Below, in pieces: positions 39,451-47,067 of a stretch of 64,000 bases of DNA (its first letter is position 1; each line of letters opens with the position of its first letter). This stretch comes from Marinobacter sp. THAF197a. GTDB lineage: Bacteria > Pseudomonadota > Gammaproteobacteria > Pseudomonadales > Oleiphilaceae. The translations under genes and the position numbers were made by a program. The notes below the pieces were generated by a model. It saw only the letters and a program-made list of their open reading frames with translations. It searched no databases and was not told the DNA's origin. The stretch spans positions 744,001 through 808,000 of the forward strand of contig NZ_CP045324.1 in the NCBI RefSeq assembly GCF_009363275.1. The letters are read 5' to 3'.

Positions 39451-39484
39451 ATTCCAGCGGGTCGGTAAGGTCCGCTGGAATTTT
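39451..39484 (+). terminator. petC terminator or sspA leader attenuator
   Basis: ATTCCAGCGG (39451-39460) and CCGCTGGAAT (39472-39481), 11-base loop, TTTT. It ends the petABC message; if the TATAAT upstream is active it would also act on the sspA transcript. Confidence 0.75.
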
Positions 39485-39528
39485 GCGTTTGTGGATTGTT
39501 TCGATTTTTAGAATCGTGAGGTAGCTTT

Positions 39529-40158
39529 ATGGGCGTTGTGACCAAGCGGTCATCAATGACGTTTTTCTCGGATCCGGCCAGCCATTACAGCCACCGTGTT
39601 CGCATTGTTTTGGCTGAAAAGGGTGTAACCGTAGATATCGTAGACGTGGATCCGGACAACCCGCCCGGAGAATTGGCGGATCTGAATCCGTATAACGCCC
39701 TGCCTACTCTGGTGGACCGGGATCTCGTTCTGTACGAGCCCAACATCATGATGGAGTACCTGGACGAGCGTTTTCCGCACCCGCCACTGTTGCCGGTGTA
39801 CCCGGTTGCGCGGGCCAACAGCCGCTTGATGATCCACCGTATTCAGAAAGATTGGTGCGGCCTGGTTGACCAGATTCTGGCGCAACCGACTGGCAAGGCG
39901 GCCGATGCGGCCCGAAAAGAACTGAAAGAGAGCCTCCTGGCAACAGCACCTCTGTTCGCGGAAATGCCGTTCTTCCTGTCAGAAGAGTTTACGATTGTGG
40001 ATTGCTGCATCGCTCCGATTCTCTGGCGCTTGCCTGCGCTGGGAATTGATCTGAGTGACAAGCAGGCCAAGCCTATTCAGAAATACATGGACAGCATCTT
40101 TGCCCGGGAAGGTTTCAAGGCAAGCCTTTCAGACCTGGAAGAAGACATCCGAAGCTGA
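39529..40158 (+). CDS. sspA: Stringent starvation protein A
   Basis: 209 residues with a glutathione S-transferase fold: thioredoxin-like N-terminus (MTFFSDPASHYSHRVRIVLAEKGV), NPYNALPTLVDRDLVLYEPNIMMEYLDERFPHPPL and an all-helical C-domain. SspA binds RNA polymerase and affects stationary-phase and acid-stress genes in E. coli. It pairs with sspB, 36 bases away, as in most gammaproteobacteria. Confidence 0.96.
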   Translation: MGVVTKRSSMTFFSDPASHYSHRVRIVLAEKGVTVDIVDVDPDNPPGELADLNPYNALPTLVDRDLVLYEPNIMMEYLDERFPHPPLLPVYPVARANSRLMIHRIQKDWCGLVDQILAQPTGKAADAARKELKESLLATAPLFAEMPFFLSEEFTIVDCCIAPILWRLPALGIDLSDKQAKPIQKYMDSIFAREGFKASLSDLEEDIRS

Positions 40159-40194
40159 TCGGCAAGCCCGCATGGCGGGGCAGGAGTGGTTGCA

Positions 40195-40626
40195 GTGCCT
40201 GATATGAGTGTCACTATGACGTCTAGCCGTCCATACCTGGTGCGATCCCTGAATGAGTGGATTCTGGATAACGACTGTACTCCCTACATCGTGGTCGATG
40301 CCGGTGTACAGGGCGTTCAGGTGCCCACAGAACACGTGGCCAACGGCCAGATCGTCCTGAATATCAGTCCCGGCGCGGTAAGGGGGCTGGTGATCGGCAA
40401 TGGCGCGCTTGAGTTCAGTGCCCGCTTTGGCGGGGTGCCCATGCAGGTGTTTATCCCGTTGCAGGCCGTGATGGCTATCTACGCCAAGGAAAATGGTGAG
40501 GGGATGGTGTTCGGCAGTGAGCCGGGTTCACCGGACCCTGATGGCGGAGCGGATGGAGATGCGCCGGCTGACAGGCGATCCGATGAGCGCCCGAGTGGGC
40601 GACCAACCCTGAAAGTGGTGAAGTAA
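40195..40626 (+). CDS. sspB: ClpXP protease adaptor SspB
   Basis: 143 residues from the GTG at 40195, eight bases after CAGGAG (40181-40186). ATGs at 40204 and 40216 are alternatives. The substrate-binding domain reads TSSRPYLVRSLNEWILDNDCTPYIVVDA, followed by VPMQVFIPLQAVMAIYAKENGEGM. A flexible Asp/Gly/Pro-rich linker leads to the C-terminal ClpX-binding tail RPTLKVVK. It delivers ssrA-tagged proteins to ClpXP. Confidence 0.95.
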   Translation: MPDMSVTMTSSRPYLVRSLNEWILDNDCTPYIVVDAGVQGVQVPTEHVANGQIVLNISPGAVRGLVIGNGALEFSARFGGVPMQVFIPLQAVMAIYAKENGEGMVFGSEPGSPDPDGGADGDAPADRRSDERPSGRPTLKVVK

Positions 40627-40652
40627 AAAAGCCGGCGAAAGCCGGCTTTTTC
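40626..40652. terminator. Terminator between sspB and diaA
   Basis: GCCGGC-GAAA-GCCGGC with AAAAAA before and TTTTT after. It works in both directions and nearly fills the 27-base gap between the converging genes. Confidence 0.9.
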
Positions 40653-40653
40653 G

Positions 40654-41244
40654 TTATCCGCCAAACAGTTTGTGGTCAACCAGGTCGCACAGGGTGTTGA
40701 TGATCAGCAACATCAACGGGGTGGCTTCATGGGGTGCCAGATCATTCAGTGCAATTTCATGGTCTTCCGGGTGCATTAGCGAGGTGATGTCTGACTTTTC
40801 CCGGGCACTCAGAACGACCACCTGCATCTCCCGGTCGTGGGCGGCCTGGATCGCCTGGATGAGGTTGGCCTTGTGGCCGTCATCGACAATGACAAACAGA
40901 AGGTCACCGGGTTTGCCGATGGCACGAACCTGTCGGGAGAAGGTGTCGTTGAACCGGTTATCCCTGCATATGGCCGAATAGGTTGTGGCATCCGCACCGA
41001 GGTTGATGGCGGGCAGTGCCGGCCGGTCCTGCTCAAAGCGATTCAGCAGTGCCGTGCAGAAATACTGGGCCAGGATATTGGCGTTGCCATTGGCGCAGGC
41101 GATCAGTTTGCCGTCCTGCAGCAGGGTATTCACAAAGGCATCTGCCACGTCCTCGATATCCGGCCCAGCAGTACTGGCGGCCTGGGCAGTCTGTTCCATG
41201 TGGTTGGCAAACCACTGGTTAATCTTTTGTGCGGTGTCGGTCAT
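40654..41244 (-). CDS. diaA: SIS-domain DnaA initiator-associating protein DiaA
   Basis: 196 residues from the ATG at 41242-41244. It is a SIS-domain protein of the GmhA/DiaA group (LIACANGNANILAQYFCTALLNRFEQDRPALPAINLGAD, then GDLLFVIVDDGHKANLIQAIQAA). The order lpoA-yraN-diaA points to DiaA, which helps DnaA assemble at oriC, rather than the phosphoheptose isomerase GmhA. dolP, the gene normally next to diaA, is not present here. Confidence 0.88.
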   Translation of the reverse strand: MTDTAQKINQWFANHMEQTAQAASTAGPDIEDVADAFVNTLLQDGKLIACANGNANILAQYFCTALLNRFEQDRPALPAINLGADATTYSAICRDNRFNDTFSRQVRAIGKPGDLLFVIVDDGHKANLIQAIQAAHDREMQVVVLSAREKSDITSLMHPEDHEIALNDLAPHEATPLMLLIINTLCDLVDHKLFGG

Positions 41245-41252
41245 TGGTTCGG

Positions 41253-41618
41253 TTATTCTGCCTGGATTGCATTTTTGATCCATTGTACCCGGTATTTGCG
41301 CACCGTACCCGGCATGATCGCGACGACGTCAATTCTGGAGGCGATGTTCCACAAACCATGCCTGTGCAGGTAATAAGAGGCAGCCCGGAGCAGTCGTCGC
41401 TGCTTGCCATACGTTATGGAGCCTGCTGGATCGACCAGGCTGCCATCGCCGCGATAGCGAACCTCGAAGAACACCAGGGTATCGCCGTCCCGGCCAATCA
41501 GGTCAAGTTCTCCGCCCCGGTTGTAGACGTTCTGTTCCAGAATGGTAATACCGTTTTTCACCAGATAGCGGGCGGCCACCCCTTCGTAATGATTTCCAAT
41601 GGCGCGTTTGCCTTCCAT
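41253..41618 (-). CDS. yraN: UPF0102 nuclease-like protein YraN
   Basis: 121 residues. The family pattern is clear: G..YE..A..YL...G, ILEQNVYNRGGELDLIGRDGDTLVFFEVRYR with the Glu-Asp-Glu-x-Arg of a restriction-endonuclease-like fold (R in place of the more common K after V), and KQRRLLRAASYYL. Function is unproved. It lies between lpoA and diaA with a gap of 12 bases to lpoA. Confidence 0.93.
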   Translation of the reverse strand: MEGKRAIGNHYEGVAARYLVKNGITILEQNVYNRGGELDLIGRDGDTLVFFEVRYRGDGSLVDPAGSITYGKQRRLLRAASYYLHRHGLWNIASRIDVVAIMPGTVRKYRVQWIKNAIQAE

Positions 41619-41630
41619 GGCTTATGTCCT

Positions 41631-43505
41631 CTACAGGCGCTGGCTATCAACTTGCTCAGTTTCACGAGCGCCTTCCCGGGAAGTAGCCTCGTTGAGTTCC
41701 GGGGCCAGTACCGGGCGCCCGTTCTGGAACTGTGCCCAAAGTTGATGGCGGTGGATGGCGCCGTCCGGGGACATGGTGAGGGTGCCGGTTTGACCATCAA
41801 TGGCGGCGCCTTCCACCTGCCGCAGCAGCGGCAGCCGTTTGCTCAACTGCCAGGCGTCGGCCCCCATGGCAAACAGCCGGCCCAGTTGGCCGCGTGTGCC
41901 GCTGAGATTCTGCTCGGCCTGGGTGCGCATTGGGTTGTCCTCGGCCAGGACCCAGGGGATGTCGGTAAACGTCACCCGGTTCAGGTCGCGATCGCGCCCC
42001 GGGTCGGGGGTGCCCTCGTAGACAATGGACGGCGCATATACCGGCAGATCGCCAGAGAAGTAAAACGCAAACAGCGGATTGAACTGGCGTGCCACGTTGG
42101 GTTGCGCAACCAGTACAATGGCCTCGGCATCCTGGCGACGACGAGGTTCGAATTCGACGTTTTGGCCAATGGTCCTTTCTACTTGAATGGCCCGCTGCCG
42201 GGACGTGGTGACGCCCAGTAAATCGGCGGTGACTGACCGGAAGTTGTCCTCCGGGAAGAACCGTTCAATGTCGAGCGCGGAACCGTTGTGGGTAGCCATG
42301 CGTTGCAGCAATGCCTGTTCCACGCGATCACCCCATTCGCCCCTGGGAATGAGCACCAGGATCTGGCGGAGCGACTGTGCTGCCAGCTGGTCGGCAATCT
42401 GCCGGGCTTCATCTTCGGCTGATAGGCCGAACTGGTAAAGCCCGTCGGGCACACGGCTGTCCGCCGGCAGGTAATTCAGCCCGAGCACTGGAACGGCAAG
42501 TGTGTTTCTCGCACTCAGGCCTGCAAGTGCGTCTTTCTCGAGGGGGCCAACAATCAGGTCAATGTTCTGGCCAGCCAGTTCTTCATACAGCGCCGTAAAA
42601 GGTTTGCTGGAGGTGTCGACGATGCGGATATCGGTTTTGCTGCGGTCCGCGCTGTCATCACTGAAATAGGCAGCGAGGAAGCCGTCCCGGATTGCGCGCC
42701 CGGCACTTGCCAGAGAGCCCTGCAGGGGAAGTGCCAGTACGATGCGTTCCGGCCGGCTGGTGGCCAGTTCCGACAGCAGGCGAAGGTCTGTGGGCAGGAT
42801 CTGTGCCGCGGGGTGCCCTGGCCAGTTATTCTGCCAGGCCCTGATCAGACGCCCCTGTTCGTCAAGGCCGACATCGCGGGCGCGCAAGGTGGTGGCCAGC
42901 TCCAGCCAGCCCTGTTCTTCGAAGCCGATGGCTGTTTCTGAAGCTTCATTCAGCGCTTGCCCGGGGATTGTCCTGAGGTATTGCCAGATCTGGTCGTGGG
43001 TGTCCTGTGGGTCGCTTTGGGTGTCAGTCTGGCTGAGCAGCATCAGCGTAAGCGCGGCGGACAGCTGGTCATCATTGAGGGCGAATGTCTCAGCCTGCAG
43101 TTGCGCGGCTTTTGCCATGATGTCTGACGGGTAGCCGAGGAAGTGGTCTGGCGACAGATTGCCGACCAGTTCATTCGCCCAGTCGCTATCTTGCAGTTCG
43201 ACGGCGCTGGCCATGGACAGAAGTAATTTCTGGCCGGTTAGCTGGCTGTCGATCGTGTCCAGCTGCTGGTTGCGGAGAATCTGGCGCGCCGCCCTGTGGT
43301 TGCCCTGATCCTGGAAGTTGCTGGCCATCCGCAGCAGGTAACGCTGTGCTGTTACGGGGTTTCGTTCGCTGGCAGCAAGTTCGAGTGCACGCTCTGGTGT
43401 GTCTGCAACCTGGCTGTCCAGGTTGACGGTGGCGCAACCCGCAGTCAGAAGGATGACCAGGGTGATCAGGGCAAAAAGTGTTCGATGGCTGCGGTATTTA
43501 GTCAT
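41631..43505 (-). CDS. lpoA: LpoA-type outer membrane lipoprotein, penicillin-binding protein activator (LppC family)
   Basis: 624 residues with lipoprotein signal (LFALITLVILLTAGCATV, lipobox TAGC). An N-terminal TPR-like helical part (about 40-230) is followed by a periplasmic-binding-protein fold (RIVLALPLQGSLASAGRAIRDGFLAAYF, LIVGPLEKDALAGLS, VPVLGLNYLPADSRVPDGLYQFGLS), the LppC domain. In E. coli LpoA reaches from the outer membrane to activate PBP1a. It is divergent from rsmI, as in E. coli and Pseudomonas. Confidence 0.93.
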   Translation of the reverse strand: MTKYRSHRTLFALITLVILLTAGCATVNLDSQVADTPERALELAASERNPVTAQRYLLRMASNFQDQGNHRAARQILRNQQLDTIDSQLTGQKLLLSMASAVELQDSDWANELVGNLSPDHFLGYPSDIMAKAAQLQAETFALNDDQLSAALTLMLLSQTDTQSDPQDTHDQIWQYLRTIPGQALNEASETAIGFEEQGWLELATTLRARDVGLDEQGRLIRAWQNNWPGHPAAQILPTDLRLLSELATSRPERIVLALPLQGSLASAGRAIRDGFLAAYFSDDSADRSKTDIRIVDTSSKPFTALYEELAGQNIDLIVGPLEKDALAGLSARNTLAVPVLGLNYLPADSRVPDGLYQFGLSAEDEARQIADQLAAQSLRQILVLIPRGEWGDRVEQALLQRMATHNGSALDIERFFPEDNFRSVTADLLGVTTSRQRAIQVERTIGQNVEFEPRRRQDAEAIVLVAQPNVARQFNPLFAFYFSGDLPVYAPSIVYEGTPDPGRDRDLNRVTFTDIPWVLAEDNPMRTQAEQNLSGTRGQLGRLFAMGADAWQLSKRLPLLRQVEGAAIDGQTGTLTMSPDGAIHRHQLWAQFQNGRPVLAPELNEATSREGARETEQVDSQRL

Positions 43506-43586
43506 GGCAGGCTCGGAGTCTCCGGATCATTAGGCTTGTGGTGCCGCTTTATTGGTGGCAAGTTTACCAGCTCCCGGCCCATTTCA

Positions 43587-43604
43587 CATGACATGCCTGT
43601 CATG
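43587..43604. promoter_or_regulatory. Palindrome in the lpoA/rsmI divergent region
   Basis: CATGACA (43587-43593), TGCC, TGTCATG (43598-43604). The palindrome is perfect and sits near the middle of the 157-base region; it could be a regulator site or an RNA hairpin in the rsmI leader. An outer pairing of CGGC (43575-43578) with GCCG (43608-43611) would extend it. Confidence 0.4.
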
Positions 43605-43662
43605 GGTGCCGGGTTGCACGGGAGTGACGCAGCTCCTGTCTTCTATCGGTGGGAGTATGTGT

Positions 43663-44535
43663 ATGTCCGGTTCGGAAAATGTCCGGAAAGAGATGGATGG
43701 TGTTCTGTATGTGGTTGCAACGCCAATTGGTAATCTGGACGATCTCTCTGACAGGGCGCGTCAGACCTTGGCAAAAGTGGACCTGGTGGCTGCGGAGGAT
43801 ACCCGTCACTCGGGACGGTTGCTTCAGCATCTTGGGTTGAGCAAGCAAATGATGGCGCTGCATGACCACAATGAGCGTGCTCGGGTAGCAGGTATTCTGG
43901 ATGCGCTGGCGGCGGGGCGGCAGGTAGCGTTGGTATCTGATGCTGGCACACCGCTTATCTCGGACCCGGGTTACTTGCTGGTTCGCGAGGTTCGCGCGGC
44001 GGGTTACCGGGTGTCGCCGGTGCCTGGCCCGTGTGCGCTGGTCGCCGCCTTGTCTGTGGCGGGGTTGCCTACCGACCGGTTTCTGTTCGCAGGCTTTTTG
44101 CCAGCCAAGCGCTCGGGCCGGCAGGCTGCGTTGACGGAATTGGCGCGGGAGCCAGCGACTTTGGTGTTCTATGAGTCGCCGCATCGCATTATCGATTTTA
44201 TGAAAGACATGGCTGAGGTGTTGGGGGGGGATCGGGAGTGTGTGTTGGGGCGGGAGCTGACCAAGACCTTTGAGACCTTCTACAGTGGTCGCGCGGATGA
44301 GGTGCTTGAACAGCTTGAGAGTGATCCTCATGGAGCCAGGGGCGAGTTTGTGGTGATGGTCCGTGGCGCGGCGCCGACACCCGCTGGAGAAGTCTCCGTT
44401 CTGGACACCGATAAACTGCTGGGGTTGTTGATCAAGGAGTTACCGGTGAAGAAGGCGGCCCGGATTGCGGCGGAAGTCAGTGGCCTGGGTAAAAATGAGC
44501 TCTACCAGCGCGCGTTGGAGCTGAAAGATCATTAA
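43663..44535 (+). CDS. rsmI: 16S rRNA 2'-O-ribose C1402 methyltransferase RsmI
   Basis: 290 residues from the ATG at 43663, seven bases after GTGGGAG; ATG 43657 is too close to that site. It is a tetrapyrrole-methylase-fold enzyme: LYVVATPIGNLDDLSDRARQTL, AAEDTRHSGRLLQHLG, LVSDAGTPLISDPGYLLV, PVPGPCALVAALSVAGLPTD and FYESPHRI. It methylates C1402 of 16S rRNA together with RsmH, whose gene lies 2 kb further on. rnpB follows. Confidence 0.95.
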   Translation: MSGSENVRKEMDGVLYVVATPIGNLDDLSDRARQTLAKVDLVAAEDTRHSGRLLQHLGLSKQMMALHDHNERARVAGILDALAAGRQVALVSDAGTPLISDPGYLLVREVRAAGYRVSPVPGPCALVAALSVAGLPTDRFLFAGFLPAKRSGRQAALTELAREPATLVFYESPHRIIDFMKDMAEVLGGDRECVLGRELTKTFETFYSGRADEVLEQLESDPHGARGEFVVMVRGAAPTPAGEVSVLDTDKLLGLLIKELPVKKAARIAAEVSGLGKNELYQRALELKDH

Positions 44536-44574
44536 GGCCTTGCATGGCGGCGGATGCGGGGGTATTGTCGGCAC

Positions 44575-44925
44575 CGAGCTCGCCAGGCAGTCGCCGCCGG
44601 TTTCGATCGGGGGAGGAAAGTCCGGGCTCCGCAGGGCAAGGTGCCAGGTAACGCCTGGGCGGCGCGAGCCGACGGAAAGTGCAACAGAAAGTATACCGCC
44701 TAAGCGCCTTCGGGCGCCGGTAAGGGTGAAATGGTGCGGTAAGAGCGCACCGCGTGGCTGGCAACAGTCCACGGCGATGGTAAACCCCACCTGGAGCAAG
44801 ACCAAATAGGAATCCAATGGCGTGGCCCGCGCTGGATTCGGGTAGGTTGCTTGAGGCCTGCGGTGACGCAGGCCCTAGATGAATGACTGTCCAAGACAGA
44901 ACCCGGCTTATCGGCGAGCTCGCCA
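44575..44925 (+). ncRNA. rnpB: RNase P RNA (class A)
   Basis: About 350 bases. P1 forms from GAGCTCGCC (44576-44584) and GGCGAGCTC (44913-44921). The conserved cores are present: GGGGAGGAAAGTCCGGGCTCC (44610-44630, the family hallmark), AGGGTGAAATGGTGCGGTAAGAGCGCACCG and the 3' ACAGAACCCGGCTTA. A T-rich tract (TTTTCTTTTCT) directly after P1 may end the transcript. It is the catalytic RNA that matures tRNA 5' ends; its place between rsmI and mraZ is shared with Pseudomonas. Ends are approximate. Confidence 0.95.
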
Positions 44926-45133
44926 TTTTCTTTTCTGATGTAATGCCCATCCTTCTCACAATTCGGCCTTTATAGCCAAAAAATCTTAAACCTCAGAAAG
45001 GCTCTTTAGAGTTTTCTGCAGGTGCTTGTTTTTTCTCCTTTTCTTTACGTCTTTTTAACGATTTTCTAAGTTTCCCCTTTGTAACCTCTTGTCATTAAAG
45101 GAACTTTCGCCTGTGTGGTGCCGAATGCGGCGC
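44926..45133 (+). other. AT- and pyrimidine-rich gap between rnpB and the mraZ promoter
   Basis: Markedly richer in T than its surroundings (for example GCTTGTTTTTTCTCCTTTTC near 45029). No gene is visible. It may hold further promoters of the dcw cluster, but none meets a good consensus by eye. Confidence 0.5.
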
Positions 45134-45162
45134 TTGCATTGTCTTTTGCGTGTTTCTATAGT
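45134..45162 (+). promoter_or_regulatory. mraZ (dcw cluster) promoter
   Basis: TTGCAT (45134-45139), exactly 17 bases, TATAGT (45157-45162), giving a start near 45169 at the edge of the MraZ operator. Confidence 0.65.
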
Positions 45163-45170
45163 GTGCGGAA

Positions 45171-45205
45171 GTGGGAAAAAGTGGTTTCAAGTGGTTTTTT
45201 GTGGA
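45171..45205 (+). promoter_or_regulatory. MraZ operator: four GTGGN repeats at 10-bp period
   Basis: GTGGG (45171), GTGGT (45181), GTGGT (45191) and GTGGA (45201), each followed by five A/T-rich bases. E. coli MraZ binds TGGGN repeats spaced by five bases before its own gene and represses it; this array has that form with four units on one helix face. Confidence 0.8.
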
Positions 45206-45230
45206 AATAGCAGCCTTGGACACGGCATAA

Positions 45231-45683
45231 ATGAGCAACTTTCTTGGCAGTCATGCCATCAATATGGACGCGAAGGGTCGCCTGGCGATCCCGACAAAGG
45301 TGCGTGAGGAACTCGCGCAGCTTTGTGGTGGCCGTATTGTTCTGACCGCCAATGCCGATGAAGAGCGCTGTCTTTTGCTGTATCCAGAGCCGGAATGGGA
45401 AACCCTCAGGCCCAAAATTGAAGCGCTGCCGAACATGAATAAAGCAGCACGGCGTTTACAGCGGCTGATTCTCGGTAATGCGGCGCCCATGGAGCTGGAT
45501 TCCGCGGGCCGCATCCTGGTGCCGCCGACGCTGAGAAGCTACGCGCACCTGGAGAAAAAGCTGATGCTGATTGGCCAGGGCAAGAAGCTGGAGCTCTGGA
45601 GCGAGGAGCGCTGGTTTGCCTGGCTGGATGAGTCTTCTGGCGATGACGATATGCCGCCGGAAATGGAGGCGCTGTCGCTATGA
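45231..45683 (+). CDS. mraZ: Transcriptional regulator MraZ
   Basis: 150 residues with two tandem AbrB/SpoVT-like (MraZ) domains: NMDAKGRLAIPTKVREEL near the start and ELDSAGRILVPPTLRSYAHLEKKLMLIGQGKKLELWSEERW in the second half. MraZ forms a ring that binds the repeats just upstream and represses the dcw operon, beginning with its own gene. It overlaps rsmH by four bases. Confidence 0.96.
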   Translation: MSNFLGSHAINMDAKGRLAIPTKVREELAQLCGGRIVLTANADEERCLLLYPEPEWETLRPKIEALPNMNKAARRLQRLILGNAAPMELDSAGRILVPPTLRSYAHLEKKLMLIGQGKKLELWSEERWFAWLDESSGDDDMPPEMEALSL

Positions 45684-46636
45684 CCAAAACAGAGCAGGCG
45701 TCAGATCAACCTTTCCGGCATCGCTCGGTGCTGCTGGATGAGGCTGTTGATTATCTGATCAATGACTCGGCTGGTCGTTATGTGGACGCCACCTTCGGTC
45801 GGGGCGGTCATAGTCGTCTGATTCTGGGCCAGCTGGACGCTCAGGGCAGCTTGCTGGGTATCGATAAAGACCCGGAAGCCATTCAGGTTGCAAAAGAACT
45901 GGCCGCGGAAGACGGCCGGTTTTCCTGGTATCACGGCTCCTTTTCTGAGTTGAGTCAGGCTCTGGACAGTCAGCAGTGGCCGGCGGTACAGGGCGTGTTG
46001 ATGGATCTCGGGGTGTCGTCGCCACAGCTGGACGATGCCGCGCGCGGGTTTTCTTTTATGCGCAATGGTCCGCTGGATATGAGGATGAATCCCCAGCAGG
46101 GGCAGAGTGCTGCCCAATGGCTGGCAACTGCAGACGAGCGCGACATCGCAGATGTGATCTGGCGCTACGGTGAAGAGCGTTTCTCTCGCCGTATCGCGCG
46201 CCTGGTAGTTGCCCGTCGGCAGGAAGAGGCCATTGAAACAACCCGCCAGCTGGCGGAGTTGGTGGCTGAAGCGGTGCCCAAGAAAGAAAAGCACAAACAC
46301 CCGGCCACCAGAACCTTTCAGGCGATCCGCATCTTTATCAATCGGGAGCTGGAAGACCTGGAAGTCGGTTTGGCTGCTGCGGTCGAGCGCCTGGCGCCAG
46401 GCGGTCGCCTGGTGGTGATCAGCTTTCACTCGCTCGAAGATCGCCTGGTAAAGCGCTTCATGCGGGATTTGGCCCGGGGCCCGAAGATACCAAAGGGTGT
46501 GCCAGTGACCGCTGATCAGGAGCGCTCCGAGTTTTGCCTGGTAGGTAAGGCCAGCAAGGCCAATGAGCAGGAAATTACCGAAAACGTCCGTGCCCGTAGT
46601 GCAGTCATGCGGGTACTGGAAAGACGAACCAACTAA
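45680..46636 (+). CDS. rsmH: 16S rRNA m4C1402 methyltransferase RsmH (MraW)
   Basis: 318 residues. SAM-binding motif VDATFGRGGHSRLIL, then LGIDKDPEA, MDLGVSSPQLDDAARGFSFMRNGPLDMRM and the C-terminal VISFHSLEDRLVKRFM, all standard for RsmH. It acts on the same nucleotide as RsmI, encoded upstream. Confidence 0.97.
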   Translation: MTKTEQASDQPFRHRSVLLDEAVDYLINDSAGRYVDATFGRGGHSRLILGQLDAQGSLLGIDKDPEAIQVAKELAAEDGRFSWYHGSFSELSQALDSQQWPAVQGVLMDLGVSSPQLDDAARGFSFMRNGPLDMRMNPQQGQSAAQWLATADERDIADVIWRYGEERFSRRIARLVVARRQEEAIETTRQLAELVAEAVPKKEKHKHPATRTFQAIRIFINRELEDLEVGLAAAVERLAPGGRLVVISFHSLEDRLVKRFMRDLARGPKIPKGVPVTADQERSEFCLVGKASKANEQEITENVRARSAVMRVLERRTN

Positions 46637-46662
46637 TCGAATTCGCAGGGGAGCGCGACGTT

Positions 46663-47067
46663 ATGGGCGCGGTAGCCATCGAACAACCAACCAAGACCAC
46701 CAGGCTCAGCAAGCAGCGGGTCCGTGACGGCGTGGCAACCGCCGTGCGCCTGTCCCGGCAGGTTTTCGATACCACGCGGGAGAGCCGGGTGGTGGTGACT
46801 CTGGCGTTGGTGGCGGTATTAACACTGTCTGCCATCGGTGTTGTTGTCAGTGCCCACGAAAACCGGGAGTTATTCAATACGTTGTCCGGGTTGCAGCAGC
46901 AACGTGATGCTTATCAGCGGGAATGGAGTCAGCTCTTGCTTGAGCAGAGTGCGCTGAGTGCTCACGGGCGCGTAGAGCACCTGGCGGCAGAACGTTTCAA
47001 TATGGTGGTGCCGGGGCGACAGGACATAGTTCTTGTGCCGCTGATGTCTCCGGTTGCGGCGAAATAA
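46663..47067 (+). CDS. ftsL: Cell division protein FtsL
   Basis: 134 residues: a basic cytoplasmic N-terminus of about 45 residues, one membrane segment (VVVTLALVAVLTLSAIGVVVSA) and a periplasmic leucine-rich coiled coil (ENRELFNTLSGLQQQRDAYQREWSQLLLEQSAL) ending in AERFNMVVPGRQDIVLV. It pairs with FtsB and FtsQ in the divisome. The place between rsmH and ftsI supports the call despite low sequence conservation of FtsL. Confidence 0.92.
   Translation: MGAVAIEQPTKTTRLSKQRVRDGVATAVRLSRQVFDTTRESRVVVTLALVAVLTLSAIGVVVSAHENRELFNTLSGLQQQRDAYQREWSQLLLEQSALSAHGRVEHLAAERFNMVVPGRQDIVLVPLMSPVAAK

Noticed and set aside
44540..44925. Open frames across the rnpB region
   Set aside because: The region is RNase P RNA, shown by its conserved cores and P1 pairing.
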